Below are positions 9,260 to 21,449 of a DNA stretch of 64,000 nt, piece after piece. Positions within the stretch are counted from its first letter, which is position 1, and every line of letters starts with the position of its first letter. The position numbers were made by a program, and so were the translations under genes. Below the pieces are notes generated by a model. That model was not told the DNA's origin. It did not search any database and was given only the letters and a program-made list of their open reading frames with translations. The DNA is from Erwinia oleae (lineage in GTDB: Bacteria > Pseudomonadota > Gammaproteobacteria > Enterobacterales > Enterobacteriaceae), in the NCBI RefSeq assembly GCF_000770305.1, contig NZ_JNVB01000001.1, positions 62,001 to 126,000 on the forward strand. Direction: 5' to 3'.

Positions 9260-10100
9260 AAGCAGAAAGGTGTTCTGCATGGAAACGGAGATGGTCTTCC
9301 ACAAAGCTGGAAATAAAAAAGTAGCTGTGATCGTACCCTGGCTGAATACGCACGGTGAGCGGAAAGCCTTTCTCTCTGGCAATCTCTTCCAGCCGTTCAG
9401 GATGAAGCTGATCGGCAAGAAACTGATCGCTGTCGCCCTGATCGATCAGCATCGGCACCGCTGCTTTCGCCTGACGCATCAGCCAGCAGCTGTCATAAGG
9501 CAGCCAGGTTTCCACTGAATCGCCCAGATAGGCGCTGAACGCTTTACGGCCCCACGGCACGTCGGCCGGGTTGACGATGGGCGCAAAGGCCGAGGCGGAA
9601 ACAAAGCGCTCTGGCGCGCGCAGCGCCAGCATCAGCGCGCCGTGACCGCCCATTGAGTGTCCCATGATCGCCTGGCGCTCGCTGACGTGAAAGTTATCCG
9701 CAATCAGCGTCGGCAGCTCTTCGCTAAGGTAGTCATACATGTGAAAGTGCGCGGCCCACGGTGCCCGGGTGGCATTGAGATAAAACCCCGCGCCCTGACC
9801 GAGATCGTAGCCCTCATCGTTCGCCACGCCTTCGCCGCGCGGGCTGGTATCCGGCATTACCAGCACCAGCCCCAACTCAGCGGCAACGCGCTGCGCGCCG
9901 GACTTGGTGGCGAAATTTTCGTCGGTGCAGGTCAAACCCGCCAGAAACCACACCACCGCAGGCGGGGTGTCATTTTTTGGTGCGGGCAGGAAAATACTGA
10001 ACGTCATATCGCAGTTCAGCGTGTCTGCACGGTGACGGTAACGCTGCTGCCAGCCGCCAAACAGACGATGTTCTTCCAGAAGTTCCAGCGATGATGCCAT
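9258..10100 (-). CDS. fghA: S-formylglutathione hydrolase
   Basis: A 280-residue alpha/beta hydrolase of the esterase D family. It hydrolyses S-formylglutathione to formate and glutathione, the second step of formaldehyde detoxification. The nucleophile elbow GHSMGGHGA (about residue 148), the oxyanion region [13 protein letters not shown] and the late histidine in [12 protein letters not shown] are all present. Within E. coli it resembles YeiG more than FrmB (EEHR, GWQQR and [10 protein letters not shown] are shared) and it occupies the yeiG position next to folE. Unlike E. coli yeiG, it follows a class III alcohol dehydrogenase gene by only 12 bases, so both pathway steps are in one transcription unit. 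Confidence 0.94.
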   Translation of the reverse strand: MASSLELLEEHRLFGGWQQRYRHRADTLNCDMTFSIFLPAPKNDTPPAVVWFLAGLTCTDENFATKSGAQRVAAELGLVLVMPDTSPRGEGVANDEGYDLGQGAGFYLNATRAPWAAHFHMYDYLSEELPTLIADNFHVSERQAIMGHSMGGHGALMLALRAPERFVSASAFAPIVNPADVPWGRKAFSAYLGDSVETWLPYDSCWLMRQAKAAVPMLIDQGDSDQFLADQLHPERLEEIAREKGFPLTVRIQPGYDHSYFFISSFVEDHLRFHAEHLSA

Positions 10101-10112
10101 CCATCCTCCCGA

Positions 10113-12163
<2,051 letters not shown>

Positions 12164-12280
12164 GTATTCTCTTTCAGGGAATAAAGTGTTGTTTATTATT
12201 CACTTTTCGTCAGTTTAACCATGCGCCATGATTGAGGCAACTATTGGTTAACACCTGCTTATAAAAACAAGGAAATCACT

Positions 12281-13417
12281 ATGGCTTTTCGCGTGGCGCT
12301 CACCGCGTTTATCACCCTTGTAGTGGCAATGGGCATTGGACGATTCGCCTTCACGCCACAGGTGCCGCTGATGATCGGCGAGCATCAGCTTTCACTGACC
12401 AGCGCGGGCGTGGTGGCGGCGTTTAACTACCTCGGCTATCTCTGCGGCTCATGGAATGCGATGCGCACGACGCGGCATGTCGAGCGGCGGCTTCAGGTCG
12501 GGCTGTGGGGCGCGGTGGCGCTGACGCTGCTGTCGGCGGCGGCCTCCGGCCCCTGGCTGCATGGCGCCATCCGCTTTTTTATCGGCTGGGCCAGCGGCTG
12601 GGCAATGGTGCTGGTAGCCGCCTGGAGCAATGAACAACTGCACCGGCTGGGGCGGACAAAAATGAGCGCGGCGGTCTTTGCCGGGCCGGGCACAGGTATT
12701 TTTCTTAGCGGAATGCTGGCGGTGCTGTTGCATAAGTACAGCATTAACGCGGCGTGGGCATGGTGTGCCTACGGACTGTTGGCGTTGGCGCTGGTCGCGC
12801 TGGTGGCGCGCAACCTCCCGCGCAAAGGCGAGCTTCACCGTCCCGAAACCGCGCCTGAACCGCTGGTTTTGACGCCGGGCCTGAAAAAACTGGTCTGGAG
12901 CTACAGTCTGGCGGGCTTTGGCTATATATTGCCCGCAACTTTCCTTTCGCAAATGGCTGCCGAACGTTTTCCGGGCAGTCTTTTTGCACAGTTTATCTGG
13001 CCGATTTTCGGCGGCGCGGCGGTAATCGGCATTGGCCTGGTGATCCTGACGCGGCACTACGGTCACGCCAACACGCGGCTGGCGATCGTGCTCTGGGCGC
13101 AGGCTCTGGGTGTATTTTGCGCCGATATAATTCCGGGGATCGCCGGACTGACGCTGGGAGCGGCGCTGATCGGCGGTGGCTTTCTCTGCGCGGTACAGCT
13201 TTCCCTGCTGTACGGTCGCGAGCTGGCGCCGCTGCACACGCGTTACATGGCGGGCCTGCTGACCACCGGCTATGCGGTAGGGCAATTGGTGGGGCCGATG
13301 CTGTCTGCTATTTCAACAGCATTGACCCACCGGCTTGAACCGGCGCTGTGGATTGCAGGCGCGGCGCTGGTGGTTGCGGGCGCGCTGGTCTGGCGACGCG
13401 ATGCGGCGGCAGCGTGA
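12281..13417 (+). CDS. YbfB/YjiJ-family MFS transporter
   Basis: A 378-residue membrane protein with about 12 predicted helices, matching the YbfB/YjiJ branch of the major facilitator superfamily (opening VAMGIGRFAFTPQVPLM, then GYLCGSWNAMR and TRYMAGLLTTGYAVGQLVGP). The substrate is unknown. It is divergent from the LysR gene with a 117-base intergenic region, the usual layout for a regulator and its target. A perfect inverted repeat, TGAAAC-T-GTTTCA (13415-13427), overlaps its stop codon. Confidence 0.85.
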   Translation: MAFRVALTAFITLVVAMGIGRFAFTPQVPLMIGEHQLSLTSAGVVAAFNYLGYLCGSWNAMRTTRHVERRLQVGLWGAVALTLLSAAASGPWLHGAIRFFIGWASGWAMVLVAAWSNEQLHRLGRTKMSAAVFAGPGTGIFLSGMLAVLLHKYSINAAWAWCAYGLLALALVALVARNLPRKGELHRPETAPEPLVLTPGLKKLVWSYSLAGFGYILPATFLSQMAAERFPGSLFAQFIWPIFGGAAVIGIGLVILTRHYGHANTRLAIVLWAQALGVFCADIIPGIAGLTLGAALIGGGFLCAVQLSLLYGRELAPLHTRYMAGLLTTGYAVGQLVGPMLSAISTALTHRLEPALWIAGAALVVAGALVWRRDAAAA

Positions 13418-13542
13418 AACTGTTTCATGGCAATTGACAGGGATTCACTGGATTAACGCCAGATTGTGTTCCAAAATAGCGCCTCAGAATTTTGCCCGTT
13501 CCTATGAGTACGGGCGTGTCACCTGCCGGAGAAAATATCGCC

Positions 13543-14208
13543 ATGGCTACGTTAAGTCAGGAAGCTGCACTGGTTCACGAAGCGCTGCTCGCCCGTGGGC
13601 TGGAAACCCCGCTGCGCGCACCCGCGCGCGAGCTGGATGATGAAACCCGTAAGCGCCTGATCGCTGAACACATGACGGAAATCATGCAGCTGCTTAACCT
13701 CGATCTGGACGATGACAGCCTGGCCGAAACGCCGCATCGTATCGCTAAAATGTACGTGAATGAGGTGTTTTCCGGCCTCGACTACGCTAACTTTCCAAAA
13801 ATCACCCTGATTGAAAACAAAATGAAGGTTGATGAGATGGTGACGGTACGTGACATCACCCTGACCAGCACCTGCGAACACCATTTTGTGATAATCGATG
13901 GTAAGGCGACCGTTGCCTATATCCCGAAGGATAAGGTGATTGGCCTGTCAAAAATCAACCGCATTGTGCAGTTTTTCTCCTCCCGCCCACAGGTGCAGGA
14001 GCGTCTGACCCAGCAAATTTTACTGGCGCTTCAAACGCTGCTTGGCACCAACAACGTGGCGGTGTCGATTGATGCGGTGCACTACTGCGTGAAGGCGCGC
14101 GGCATTCGTGACGCCACCAGCGCCACCACCACCACCTCGCTGGGCGGGCTGTTCAAGTCGAGCCAGAACACGCGCCAGGAATTTTTACGCGCGGTTCGTC
14201 ACGTCTGA
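13543..14208 (+). CDS. folE: GTP cyclohydrolase I
   Basis: A 221-residue enzyme that converts GTP to 7,8-dihydroneopterin triphosphate, the first step of tetrahydrofolate synthesis. Zinc and catalytic segments are visible: TSTCEHHFV (about residue 110) and [20 protein letters not shown] near the C terminus. Almost identical to E. coli FolE (222 residues). Start ATG 13543 ([15 protein letters not shown]) aligns with the E. coli N terminus; an upstream in-frame extension to 13492 is not supported. A TTGACA at 13434-13439 may be its -35 element. It precedes yeiB by 9 bases, as in E. coli. Confidence 0.96.
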   Translation: MATLSQEAALVHEALLARGLETPLRAPARELDDETRKRLIAEHMTEIMQLLNLDLDDDSLAETPHRIAKMYVNEVFSGLDYANFPKITLIENKMKVDEMVTVRDITLTSTCEHHFVIIDGKATVAYIPKDKVIGLSKINRIVQFFSSRPQVQERLTQQILLALQTLLGTNNVAVSIDAVHYCVKARGIRDATSATTTTSLGGLFKSSQNTRQEFLRAVRHV

Positions 14209-14217
14209 TCGCCGCCG

Positions 14218-15381
14218 ATGCCGCGCATTGATACGCTGGATTTTATTCGCGGGCTGGCCATTACCGGGATTTTGCTGCTCAACATTGTCGCCTTTGGTCA
14301 GCCGCACGCGGCCTATCTCAATCCCGCCTGGCAGGGCGCGGCCTCACTGCCCGATGCCCTGACGTGGGCGGTTCTCGATCTGCTTGCCCAACTGAAATTC
14401 CTCTCCCTGTTTGCGCTGCTGTTTGGCGCGGGTTTGCAGATGCTGCTGCCGCGCGGCAAACGCTGGCTCCAGGCGCGTCTGACCTGGCTGGTGCTGCTGG
14501 GCCTGCTGCACGGCATTTTTTTCTGGGAAGGAGATATCCTCTTCGACTACGGTCTGATTGGGCTGGTGGCGTGGCGGATGATCCGCGATGTTCCTTCCTC
14601 CCGCCAGCTGTTCAACACGGGCGTGTTACTGTTTCTGGTCGGCACCGCCGTTCTGGTGCTGCTGGGGCTCTCATCAGGCCATCAGGCGAACAGCGCCTGG
14701 CAGCCCGGGTTTGCTGAAGTACAGTACGAAACCCTGTGGAAAACGCAGGGCGGCTGGCAGGCAGTGCAAAATCGCTTACAGCTCTTCTCCTCAGGCCTGC
14801 TGGGGCTGGCCGCACAGTACGGCTGGCAACTGGCAGGGCTGATGATGATCGGCGGCGCGCTGATGCGCAGCGGCTGGCTGCGCGGCAATTGGGGCATTCA
14901 GCACTACCGGCGCGCGGCAGCGCTGCTGATCCCGCTGGCCTGGATTATCAATATTCCTGCTATTTATCTGCAATGGGCCACCGGCTGGGATTACCGCTGG
15001 AGCGCCTTTTTCCTTCAGGTGCCGCGTGAGCTGAGCGCGCCGCTTCAGGCCATTGGCTATGCCGCGCTCTGTTTTGGCTTCTGGCCAACGCTGGCGCAGT
15101 TCAAAATCACCCGTGCGGTAAGCTGCGTCGGACGCATGGCGCTCAGTAACTATCTGCTGCAAACGTTGCTGTGTACGCTGCTGTTCAATGTCTTCGGCTG
15201 GTTTAATACGCTGAGCCGCCTGCAACTGCTGGCCGTCGTGCCGCTGGTCTGGGCCATAAATCTGCTTTTCTCCGTGCTCTGGCTGCGCTACTTTCGTCAG
15301 GGCCCGGTGGAGTGGCTGTGGCGCCGGCTGACGGTGCTGGGCGGCGGCAAACCGTCAGAAGCAGCCTCAGGCGGAAGATGA
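14218..15381 (+). CDS. yeiB: DUF418 family membrane protein YeiB
   Basis: A 387-residue polytopic membrane protein, similar in length to E. coli YeiB (385). It begins MPRIDTLDFIRGLAITGILLL, the typical DUF418 opening, and has about 8-10 hydrophobic segments including FGAGLQML and a C-terminal conserved block with VGRMALSNYLLQT. DUF418 proteins are distant relatives of acyltransferase-3 membrane enzymes; the function of YeiB is not known. It starts 9 bases after folE and is surely cotranscribed with it. Confidence 0.92.
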   Translation: MPRIDTLDFIRGLAITGILLLNIVAFGQPHAAYLNPAWQGAASLPDALTWAVLDLLAQLKFLSLFALLFGAGLQMLLPRGKRWLQARLTWLVLLGLLHGIFFWEGDILFDYGLIGLVAWRMIRDVPSSRQLFNTGVLLFLVGTAVLVLLGLSSGHQANSAWQPGFAEVQYETLWKTQGGWQAVQNRLQLFSSGLLGLAAQYGWQLAGLMMIGGALMRSGWLRGNWGIQHYRRAAALLIPLAWIINIPAIYLQWATGWDYRWSAFFLQVPRELSAPLQAIGYAALCFGFWPTLAQFKITRAVSCVGRMALSNYLLQTLLCTLLFNVFGWFNTLSRLQLLAVVPLVWAINLLFSVLWLRYFRQGPVEWLWRRLTVLGGGKPSEAASGGR

Positions 15382-15409
15382 CCGGCATCACAAAGGTTGC
15401 AGAATTGTA

Positions 15410-15423
15410 TGTAACCGTTTTCA
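15410..15423 (+). promoter_or_regulatory. GalS/GalR-type operator upstream of galS
   Basis: TGTAACCGTTTTCA matches the GalR/GalS consensus TGNAANCGNTTNCA at nine of ten fixed positions. The identical 14-mer recurs upstream of mglB at 16567-16580, which supports autoregulation of galS together with control of mgl. Confidence 0.85.
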
Positions 15424-15427
15424 TGAT

Positions 15428-15443
15428 TGTGACGTGATTCACG
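15428..15443 (+). promoter_or_regulatory. CRP binding site in the galS promoter
   Basis: TGTGA at 15428-15432 and TCACG at 15439-15443 with a 6-base spacer give a near-perfect CRP site. It begins five bases after the end of the GalS operator, so catabolite activation and GalS repression act on adjacent DNA, as in E. coli. Confidence 0.88.
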
Positions 15444-15530
15444 CAGTAACCTGCAAACCCCTGCCAGAATAGCCGCCAGACACTGTGTGACTGGAAGGGC
15501 TATGCAAATTTTAATCAAAGGTAATCGCTG

Positions 15531-16571
15531 ATGATTACCATCCGTGATGTGGCCCGCGCCGCAGGCGTTTCCGTTGCAACCGTATCGCGCGTGCTGAACA
15601 ACAGCGCCGCCGTGACGCAGGACACGCGTGACATGGTGCTGAAAATCGTCGACTCGCTTGGCTACCGGCCCAACGCCAACGCGCAGGCGCTGGCAACGCA
15701 GGTCAGCGATACCATCGGCGTGGTGGTCATGGACGTTTCCGATCCCTTCTTCGGCGCGCTGGTCAAAGCGGTGGACACCGTTGCGCAGCTCGCGCAAAAA
15801 CATGTGCTTATCAACAACTCCTATCATCAGGCGGATAAAGAGCGTCACGCCATCGAAGTGCTGATCCGCCAACGGTGCAGCGCGCTGGTGGTGCATGCCA
15901 AGGCGCTGGGTGATAGCGAACTCAGCGCGCTGATGCAGCAGGTGCCGGGCATGGTACTGATAAACCGTATCATTCCGGGTTTCCCGCATCGCTGCGTTTG
16001 TCTGGATAACATCAGCGGTGCGCTGATGGCGACGCGCATGCTGCAACAGCAGGGACACCAGCGAATTGGTTTTCTGGGATCCAGCCATCCGATTGAGGAC
16101 GTGGAGCAGCGGCGCAGCGGCTGGAAGCAGGCGCTGGTGGGGCAGGGCATTAACCCGCCGGAAAGCTGGACGGCCAGCGCCGAACCCGATATGCAGGGCG
16201 GCGAGGCGGCGATGGTTGAGCTGCTGGGGCGTAATCTGCACCTCAGCGCAGTGTTTGCCTACAACGACAGCATGGCGGCAGGCGCGCTGGCGGCGCTGAA
16301 GGACAACGGCATTGCGGTGCCGCAGCAAATGTCCGTCATTGGCTTTGATGACATTCCTATTTCCCGCTATACCGACCCGCAACTGACGACGGTTCGCTAT
16401 CCCATTGTTTCAATGGCAAAAACAGCGACTGAGCTGGCATTAATGGGCGCTGCCGGACTGCTTGATGACACCGCGCAGCACTGTTTTATGCCGACGCTGG
16501 TGCGTCGCCATTCCGTGGCGATCTGCCAAAGTGTGGCGGCAGTCACTAACCCAAGCGATTCTGCGGTGTAA
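15531..16571 (+). CDS. galS: HTH-type transcriptional regulator GalS
   Basis: A 346-residue LacI-family repressor, the same length as E. coli GalS: N-terminal HTH ([23 protein letters not shown]), hinge around residue 50 ([13 protein letters not shown]) and a periplasmic-binding-like sugar domain with [21 protein letters not shown] and FGFDDIP-type motifs ([19 protein letters not shown]). It binds galactose or fucose and controls the mgl transport operon, which follows on the same strand. The final codons carry an extra signal: the stop codon lies inside the operator used for mglB. Confidence 0.96.
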   Translation: MITIRDVARAAGVSVATVSRVLNNSAAVTQDTRDMVLKIVDSLGYRPNANAQALATQVSDTIGVVVMDVSDPFFGALVKAVDTVAQLAQKHVLINNSYHQADKERHAIEVLIRQRCSALVVHAKALGDSELSALMQQVPGMVLINRIIPGFPHRCVCLDNISGALMATRMLQQQGHQRIGFLGSSHPIEDVEQRRSGWKQALVGQGINPPESWTASAEPDMQGGEAAMVELLGRNLHLSAVFAYNDSMAAGALAALKDNGIAVPQQMSVIGFDDIPISRYTDPQLTTVRYPIVSMAKTATELALMGAAGLLDDTAQHCFMPTLVRRHSVAICQSVAAVTNPSDSAV

Positions 16572-16580
16572 CCGTTTTCA
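16567..16580 (+). promoter_or_regulatory. GalS operator in front of mglBAC, overlapping the galS stop
   Basis: The same TGTAACCGTTTTCA as upstream of galS. Its TAA (16569-16571) is the galS stop codon. Weaker GalS-like sequences occur downstream around 16700-16713 (core AAACGGTT) and 16725-16738 (TGGAAGCGTTACCG) and could provide secondary operators. Confidence 0.85.
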
Positions 16581-16583
16581 ATT

Positions 16584-16599
16584 TGTGAGTAAATTCACA
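16584..16599 (+). promoter_or_regulatory. CRP binding site in the mglB promoter
   Basis: TGTGA (16584-16588), 6-base spacer, TCACA (16595-16599): a perfect CRP consensus next to the GalS operator. The region 16572-16881 between galS and mglB (310 bases) otherwise holds the promoter, secondary GalS-like sites and the leader; I see no gene in it. Confidence 0.92.
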
Positions 16600-16881
16600 G
16601 TTAATTAACATCGTCTTCTCTATGATTGCAGCGACTCAATGAGGGTGAAACATGATGTAACGCCGTTCAGCCCCCCTGAACCGCCCGTTGCACTGCTCAT
16701 GAAACGGTTTATTTCACAGCATTCTGGAAGCGTTACCGTACAGGGAAGTCGGGCATTGTTTTAACAATTAAACGGCTTTGCGTAACGTTATCTTAACCTT
16801 ACTGCCTCGCCGGTAAATTAGCGTCTCGCCTGGTTAACGGGCGCGGTGCTGAGTACGACCCTACTTAAAACCGGAGATACC

Positions 16882-17877
16882 ATGAATAAGAAGGCTTTCA
16901 CGCTCACTGCCCTGGCTGCCAGCATGATTTTTGGCGCAACGGCTCACGCCGCTGATACCCGTATCGGCGTGACCATCTATAAATACGATGACAACTTTAT
17001 GTCCGTTGTGCGTAAAGATATTGAGAAAGAAGCAAAAAACAGCAGCGGCGTTCAACTGCTGATGAATGACTCTCAAAACAGCCAGTCCACCCAGAACGAT
17101 CAGGTTGACGTTATGGTCGCGAAAGGCGTGAAGGCGCTGGCTATTAACCTGGTTGATCCGGCTGCCGCCGCAGTGGTGATCAGCAAAGCGAAAGCCAACG
17201 ACATTCCTGTTGTCTTCTTCAATAAAGAGCCGACCGCGAAAGCGCTGGCCAGCTATGATAAAGCCTATTACGTCGGCACCGATTCAAAAGAGTCCGGCGT
17301 TAAGCAGGGCGAGCTGATTGAAAAACACTGGAAAGCCACGCCGGCCTGGGATCTGAATATAGACGGCGTGATCCAGTTCGTGCTGCTGAAAGGCGAGCCG
17401 GGCCATCCTGATGCTGAAGCGCGTACCAAATATGTTATCGAAACCCTGAACAAAGACGGTATCAAAACTCAGCAGCTGCATATGGATACCGCCATGTGGG
17501 ATACCGCACAGGCTAAAGATAAAACCGACGCGTGGTTGTCTGGCCCGAACGGTAACAAGATTGAAGTGGTTATCGCCAATAACGACGCCATGGCGATGGG
17601 CGCAGTTGAAGCGCTGAAATCGCATAATAAAGCCAGTGTACCGGTGTTTGGCGTGGATGCGCTGCCAGAAGCGCTGGCGATGGTGAAATCAGGCGCAATG
17701 GCCGGTACGGTGCTGAATGACGCGAAAAACCAGGCGCGCGCTACTTTCCAGATGGCCAAAAACCTGGCGGACGGTAAACCTGCCACCGAAGGCACCGACT
17801 ACAAACTGGACGGGAAAGTGGTACGCGTAGCCTACGTGCCGGTGGATAAAGATAATCTGTCTGAGTTACCTAAGTAA
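16882..17877 (+). CDS. mglB: Galactose/methyl galactoside periplasmic binding protein
   Basis: A 331-residue periplasmic protein with a Sec signal peptide ([20 protein letters not shown], cleavage after AHA) and a mature part starting [16 protein letters not shown]. It binds D-galactose and D-glucose for the MglABC importer and for the Trg chemoreceptor. The calcium-binding loop characteristic of MglB (around DLNIDGVIQ) is present. Start ATG 16882 follows GGAG and gives the E. coli-like N terminus; an upstream in-frame extension from 16846 is rejected. First gene of mglBAC, separated from mglA by strong hairpins. Confidence 0.97.
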   Translation: MNKKAFTLTALAASMIFGATAHAADTRIGVTIYKYDDNFMSVVRKDIEKEAKNSSGVQLLMNDSQNSQSTQNDQVDVMVAKGVKALAINLVDPAAAAVVISKAKANDIPVVFFNKEPTAKALASYDKAYYVGTDSKESGVKQGELIEKHWKATPAWDLNIDGVIQFVLLKGEPGHPDAEARTKYVIETLNKDGIKTQQLHMDTAMWDTAQAKDKTDAWLSGPNGNKIEVVIANNDAMAMGAVEALKSHNKASVPVFGVDALPEALAMVKSGAMAGTVLNDAKNQARATFQMAKNLADGKPATEGTDYKLDGKVVRVAYVPVDKDNLSELPK

Positions 17878-17887
17878 TTACGATGTT

Positions 17888-17935
17888 TACGGGCGCGATC
17901 GCGCCCCTTTACGGGCCCGCCTGCGGGCGGCCCGA
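17888..17935 (+). repeat. Tandem hairpins between mglB and mglA
   Basis: A perfect 16-base palindrome GGGCGCGATCGCGCCC (17891-17906) is followed by a second GC-rich hairpin (CGGGC at 17912-17916 pairing with GCCCG at 17930-17934, with further pairing inside). There is no long T-run. Such stem-loops after the binding-protein gene of ABC operons usually protect the upstream mRNA and reduce read-through, giving far more MglB than MglA or MglC. That role is inferred. Confidence 0.75.
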
Positions 17936-17964
17936 TAATATGCCACGTTTAGCCAGGTAGAATT

Positions 17965-19485
17965 ATGGGCAGCGATAAAGTGCAGACTCAGCGTGAATAT
18001 CTGCTGGAGATGACTGGCGTCAGCAAGTCATTTCCCGGCGTCAAAGCGCTGGACAACGTGAATTTAAAAATTCGCCCTCATTCAGTTCATGCCCTGATGG
18101 GCGAGAACGGCGCGGGTAAATCCACGTTATTAAAATGCCTGTTTGGCATTTACAGTAAAGATGCGGGGAGCATTGTTTTTCAGGGCAATGAGATTGATTT
18201 CAAAAGCTCCAAAGAAGCGCTGGAAAATGGCGTATCAATGGTGCATCAGGAACTCAACCTGGTTTTACAGCGCACGGTAATGGATAACATGTGGCTGGGA
18301 CGTTATCCACGTAAAGGTTTTTTTGTCGATCAGGACAAAATGTACCGCGATACCAAAGCCATTTTTGACGAGCTGGATATTGATATTGATCCGCGTGACA
18401 AAGTTATTACGCTGTCGGTTTCGCAAATGCAGATGGTGGAAATAGCCAAGGCGTTCTCCTATGACGCGAAAATCGTCATTATGGATGAGCCAACCTCTTC
18501 ATTAACGGAAAGAGAGGTGAACCATCTGTTCACTATTATCCGTAAACTGAAAGAGCGCGGCTGCGGCATCGTTTATATCTCGCACAAGATGGAAGAAATA
18601 TTCCAGCTCTGCGATGAAATTACGATTTTGCGCGACGGGCAGTGGATCGCCACCCAGCCGCTGGAAGGGCTGGATATGGACAGGATCATCGCCATGATGG
18701 TGGGGCGTTCACTGAATCAGCGCTTCCCGGATAAAAGCAACGTGCCGGGCGAAACCATTCTTGAGGTTCGCAACTTAACCTCACTGCGCCAGCCGTCGAT
18801 ACGCGATATTTCGTTTGACCTGCGCAAAGGCGAGATCCTCGGCGTGGCAGGGCTGGTGGGCGCGAAGCGTACCGATATTGTGGAAACGCTGTTCGGCATT
18901 CGTGAAAAGTCTGGCGGCACCATTAAGCTGCACGGCAAAGCGATTAATAATCACAGCGCCAACGAGGCCATTAATCACGGCTTTGCGCTGGTGACCGAAG
19001 AACGCCGCGCGACCGGTATTTATGCGTTTCTGGATATCGGTTTTAACTCGCTCATTTCCAATATTCGTAAATATAAAAACAGCCTCGGATTGTTGGATAA
19101 CAGCCGGATGAAAAGCGATACCCAATGGGTTATCGATTCCATGCGGGTTAAAACACCGGGACATCGCACCTCCATTGGCTCACTGTCGGGCGGCAACCAG
19201 CAAAAAGTGATTATTGGTCGCTGGCTGTTAACCCAGCCTGAAATACTGATGCTTGATGAACCGACGCGCGGCATTGATGTGGGCGCCAAGTTTGAAATTT
19301 ATCAGTTAATTTCCGAGCTGGCGAAAAGAGAGAAAGGCATCATCATTATTTCTTCTGAGATGCCGGAGCTTTTAGGTATTACCGACAGGATACTGGTAAT
19401 GAGTAACGGCATGGTTGCAGGTATTGTTGAAACGAAAACGACTACGCAGAACGAAATCTTACGTTTGGCATCGTTGCATCTTTAA
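17965..19485 (+). CDS. mglA: Galactose/methyl galactoside import ATP-binding protein
   Basis: A 506-residue double-domain sugar ABC ATPase, the same length as E. coli MglA. The first domain has Walker [10 protein letters not shown] and signature LSVSQMQM with Walker B VIMDEP. The second has a degenerate P-loop region (GLVGAKRTD) and signature LSGGNQQK with LMLDEPTRG, as usual in this family. It drives galactose uptake with MglC. Identity to E. coli is very high from residue 12 on; only the first 10 residues differ. Confidence 0.97.
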   Translation: MGSDKVQTQREYLLEMTGVSKSFPGVKALDNVNLKIRPHSVHALMGENGAGKSTLLKCLFGIYSKDAGSIVFQGNEIDFKSSKEALENGVSMVHQELNLVLQRTVMDNMWLGRYPRKGFFVDQDKMYRDTKAIFDELDIDIDPRDKVITLSVSQMQMVEIAKAFSYDAKIVIMDEPTSSLTEREVNHLFTIIRKLKERGCGIVYISHKMEEIFQLCDEITILRDGQWIATQPLEGLDMDRIIAMMVGRSLNQRFPDKSNVPGETILEVRNLTSLRQPSIRDISFDLRKGEILGVAGLVGAKRTDIVETLFGIREKSGGTIKLHGKAINNHSANEAINHGFALVTEERRATGIYAFLDIGFNSLISNIRKYKNSLGLLDNSRMKSDTQWVIDSMRVKTPGHRTSIGSLSGGNQQKVIIGRWLLTQPEILMLDEPTRGIDVGAKFEIYQLISELAKREKGIIIISSEMPELLGITDRILVMSNGMVAGIVETKTTTQNEILRLASLHL

Positions 19486-19504
19486 TAGGGTAAGGGCTGT
19501 TACC

Positions 19505-20515
19505 ATGAATGCTGTAAATAAAAAGAATGCGCTCACCTGGTTAAAAGAGGGCGGGATATACGTTGTATTGCTGGTGCTGCTGGCAATCATTATCTTCCAG
19601 GACCCCACTTTTTTAAGTCTAATGAACTTAAGTAATATTTTAACCCAGTCATCCGTCCGTATTATTATTGCGCTCGGCGTGGCGGGACTGATTGTCACCC
19701 AGGGCACCGATCTTTCTGCGGGACGCCAGGTAGGTCTGGCGGCGGTGGTTGCCGCCACGCTGCTACAGGCAATGGACAATGCCAACAAAGTCTTTCCTGA
19801 TATGAATACCGTGCCGATCCCACTGGTGATCCTGACGGTGTGCATCATCGGCGGTATTATCGGCCTGGTTAACGGCCTGATCATCGCCTACCTGAAGGTG
19901 ACGCCGTTTATCACCACGCTGGGTACCATGATCATCGTTTATGGCATCAACTCGCTCTATTACGACTACGTGGGCGCGTCGCCTATTGCCGGTTTTGATG
20001 AGAAGTTCTCAACCTTTGCCCAGGGCTTTATTCGTCTCGGCGATTTCAAACTCTCCTACATCACCTTCTACGCCGCCATCGCGATATTTTTCGTCTGGGT
20101 GCTGTGGAATAAAACCCGCTTTGGTAAAAACATTTTTGCTATCGGCGGCAACCCTGAAGCGGCGAAAGTGTCAGGCGTGAACGTAAACTTCAACCTGATC
20201 CTGATCTATGCGCTGTCCGGCGTGTTCTACGCTTTTGGCGGGATGCTCGAAGCAGGCCGCATCGGCTCAGCAACCAACAACCTGGGCTTTATGTACGAGC
20301 TGGATGCGATTGCCGCCTGTGTGGTTGGCGGCGTGTCATTTGCCGGCGGCGTGGGCACGGTGGCTGGCGTGGTGACCGGGGTGCTAATCTTCACCGTTAT
20401 CAACTACGGTCTGACCTATATCGGGGTGAACCCTTACTGGCAGTACATCATTAAGGGCGGCATCATTATCTTTGCCGTGGCGCTGGATTCGCTGAAGTAC
20501 GCACGTAAGAAATAA
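19505..20515 (+). CDS. mglC: Galactose/methyl galactoside ABC permease
   Basis: A 336-residue permease of the BPD_transp_2 (RbsC-like) family, the same length as E. coli MglC, with about 8-10 membrane helices and the conserved TQGTDLSAGRQVGLAA and IGGNPEAAKVSGVN segments. Start ATG 19505 (MNAVNKKNALTWLKEGG) aligns with E. coli; the frame is open back to 19415 but that part overlaps mglA. It lies 19 bases after mglA and ends the operon before a clear terminator. Confidence 0.97.
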   Translation: MNAVNKKNALTWLKEGGIYVVLLVLLAIIIFQDPTFLSLMNLSNILTQSSVRIIIALGVAGLIVTQGTDLSAGRQVGLAAVVAATLLQAMDNANKVFPDMNTVPIPLVILTVCIIGGIIGLVNGLIIAYLKVTPFITTLGTMIIVYGINSLYYDYVGASPIAGFDEKFSTFAQGFIRLGDFKLSYITFYAAIAIFFVWVLWNKTRFGKNIFAIGGNPEAAKVSGVNVNFNLILIYALSGVFYAFGGMLEAGRIGSATNNLGFMYELDAIAACVVGGVSFAGGVGTVAGVVTGVLIFTVINYGLTYIGVNPYWQYIIKGGIIIFAVALDSLKYARKK

Positions 20516-20533
20516 CGCTTTCGTGGTTATCGT

Positions 20534-20556
20534 GGCCAGGCAATGCCTGGCCTTTT

Positions 20557-20558
<2 letters not shown>
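20534..20558 (+). terminator. Intrinsic terminator after mglC
   Basis: GGCCAGGC (20534-20541) pairs with GCCTGGCC (20545-20552), followed by six Ts (20553-20558). It ends mglBAC. The T-run overlaps the end of sanA, which converges from the right. Confidence 0.9.
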
Positions 20559-21300
<742 letters not shown>

Positions 21301-21420
21301 TCAGACTCGCAGAAAAAAGATGGCTCAAGGCTACTTTACCCGGCGTGGTGAAGCAAGCGGCAGTCATCGCGGATGGCGGCTTTTCACGCAGGAAAAGAGA
21401 GGGAAGGAAGAAGGAGGTAT

Positions 21421-21438
21421 CGGGCACCTTTGTGCCCG
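21421..21438 (-). repeat. Hairpin downstream of maeA
   Basis: CGGGCAC (21421-21427) pairs with GTGCCCG (21432-21438) across a 4-base loop, 12 bases after the maeA stop on the minus strand. There is no T-run after it, so it may be a weak terminator or a 3'-end stabilising hairpin. Confidence 0.45.
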
Positions 21439-21449
21439 ATAATCACACA

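Noticed and set aside
13415-13427. Perfect inverted repeat TGAAAC-T-GTTTCA between the MFS gene and folE as a regulator site
   Set aside because: It overlaps the MFS stop codon and fits no consensus I know; a 13-base palindrome can occur by chance in 64 kb, so I mention it only in the MFS entry.
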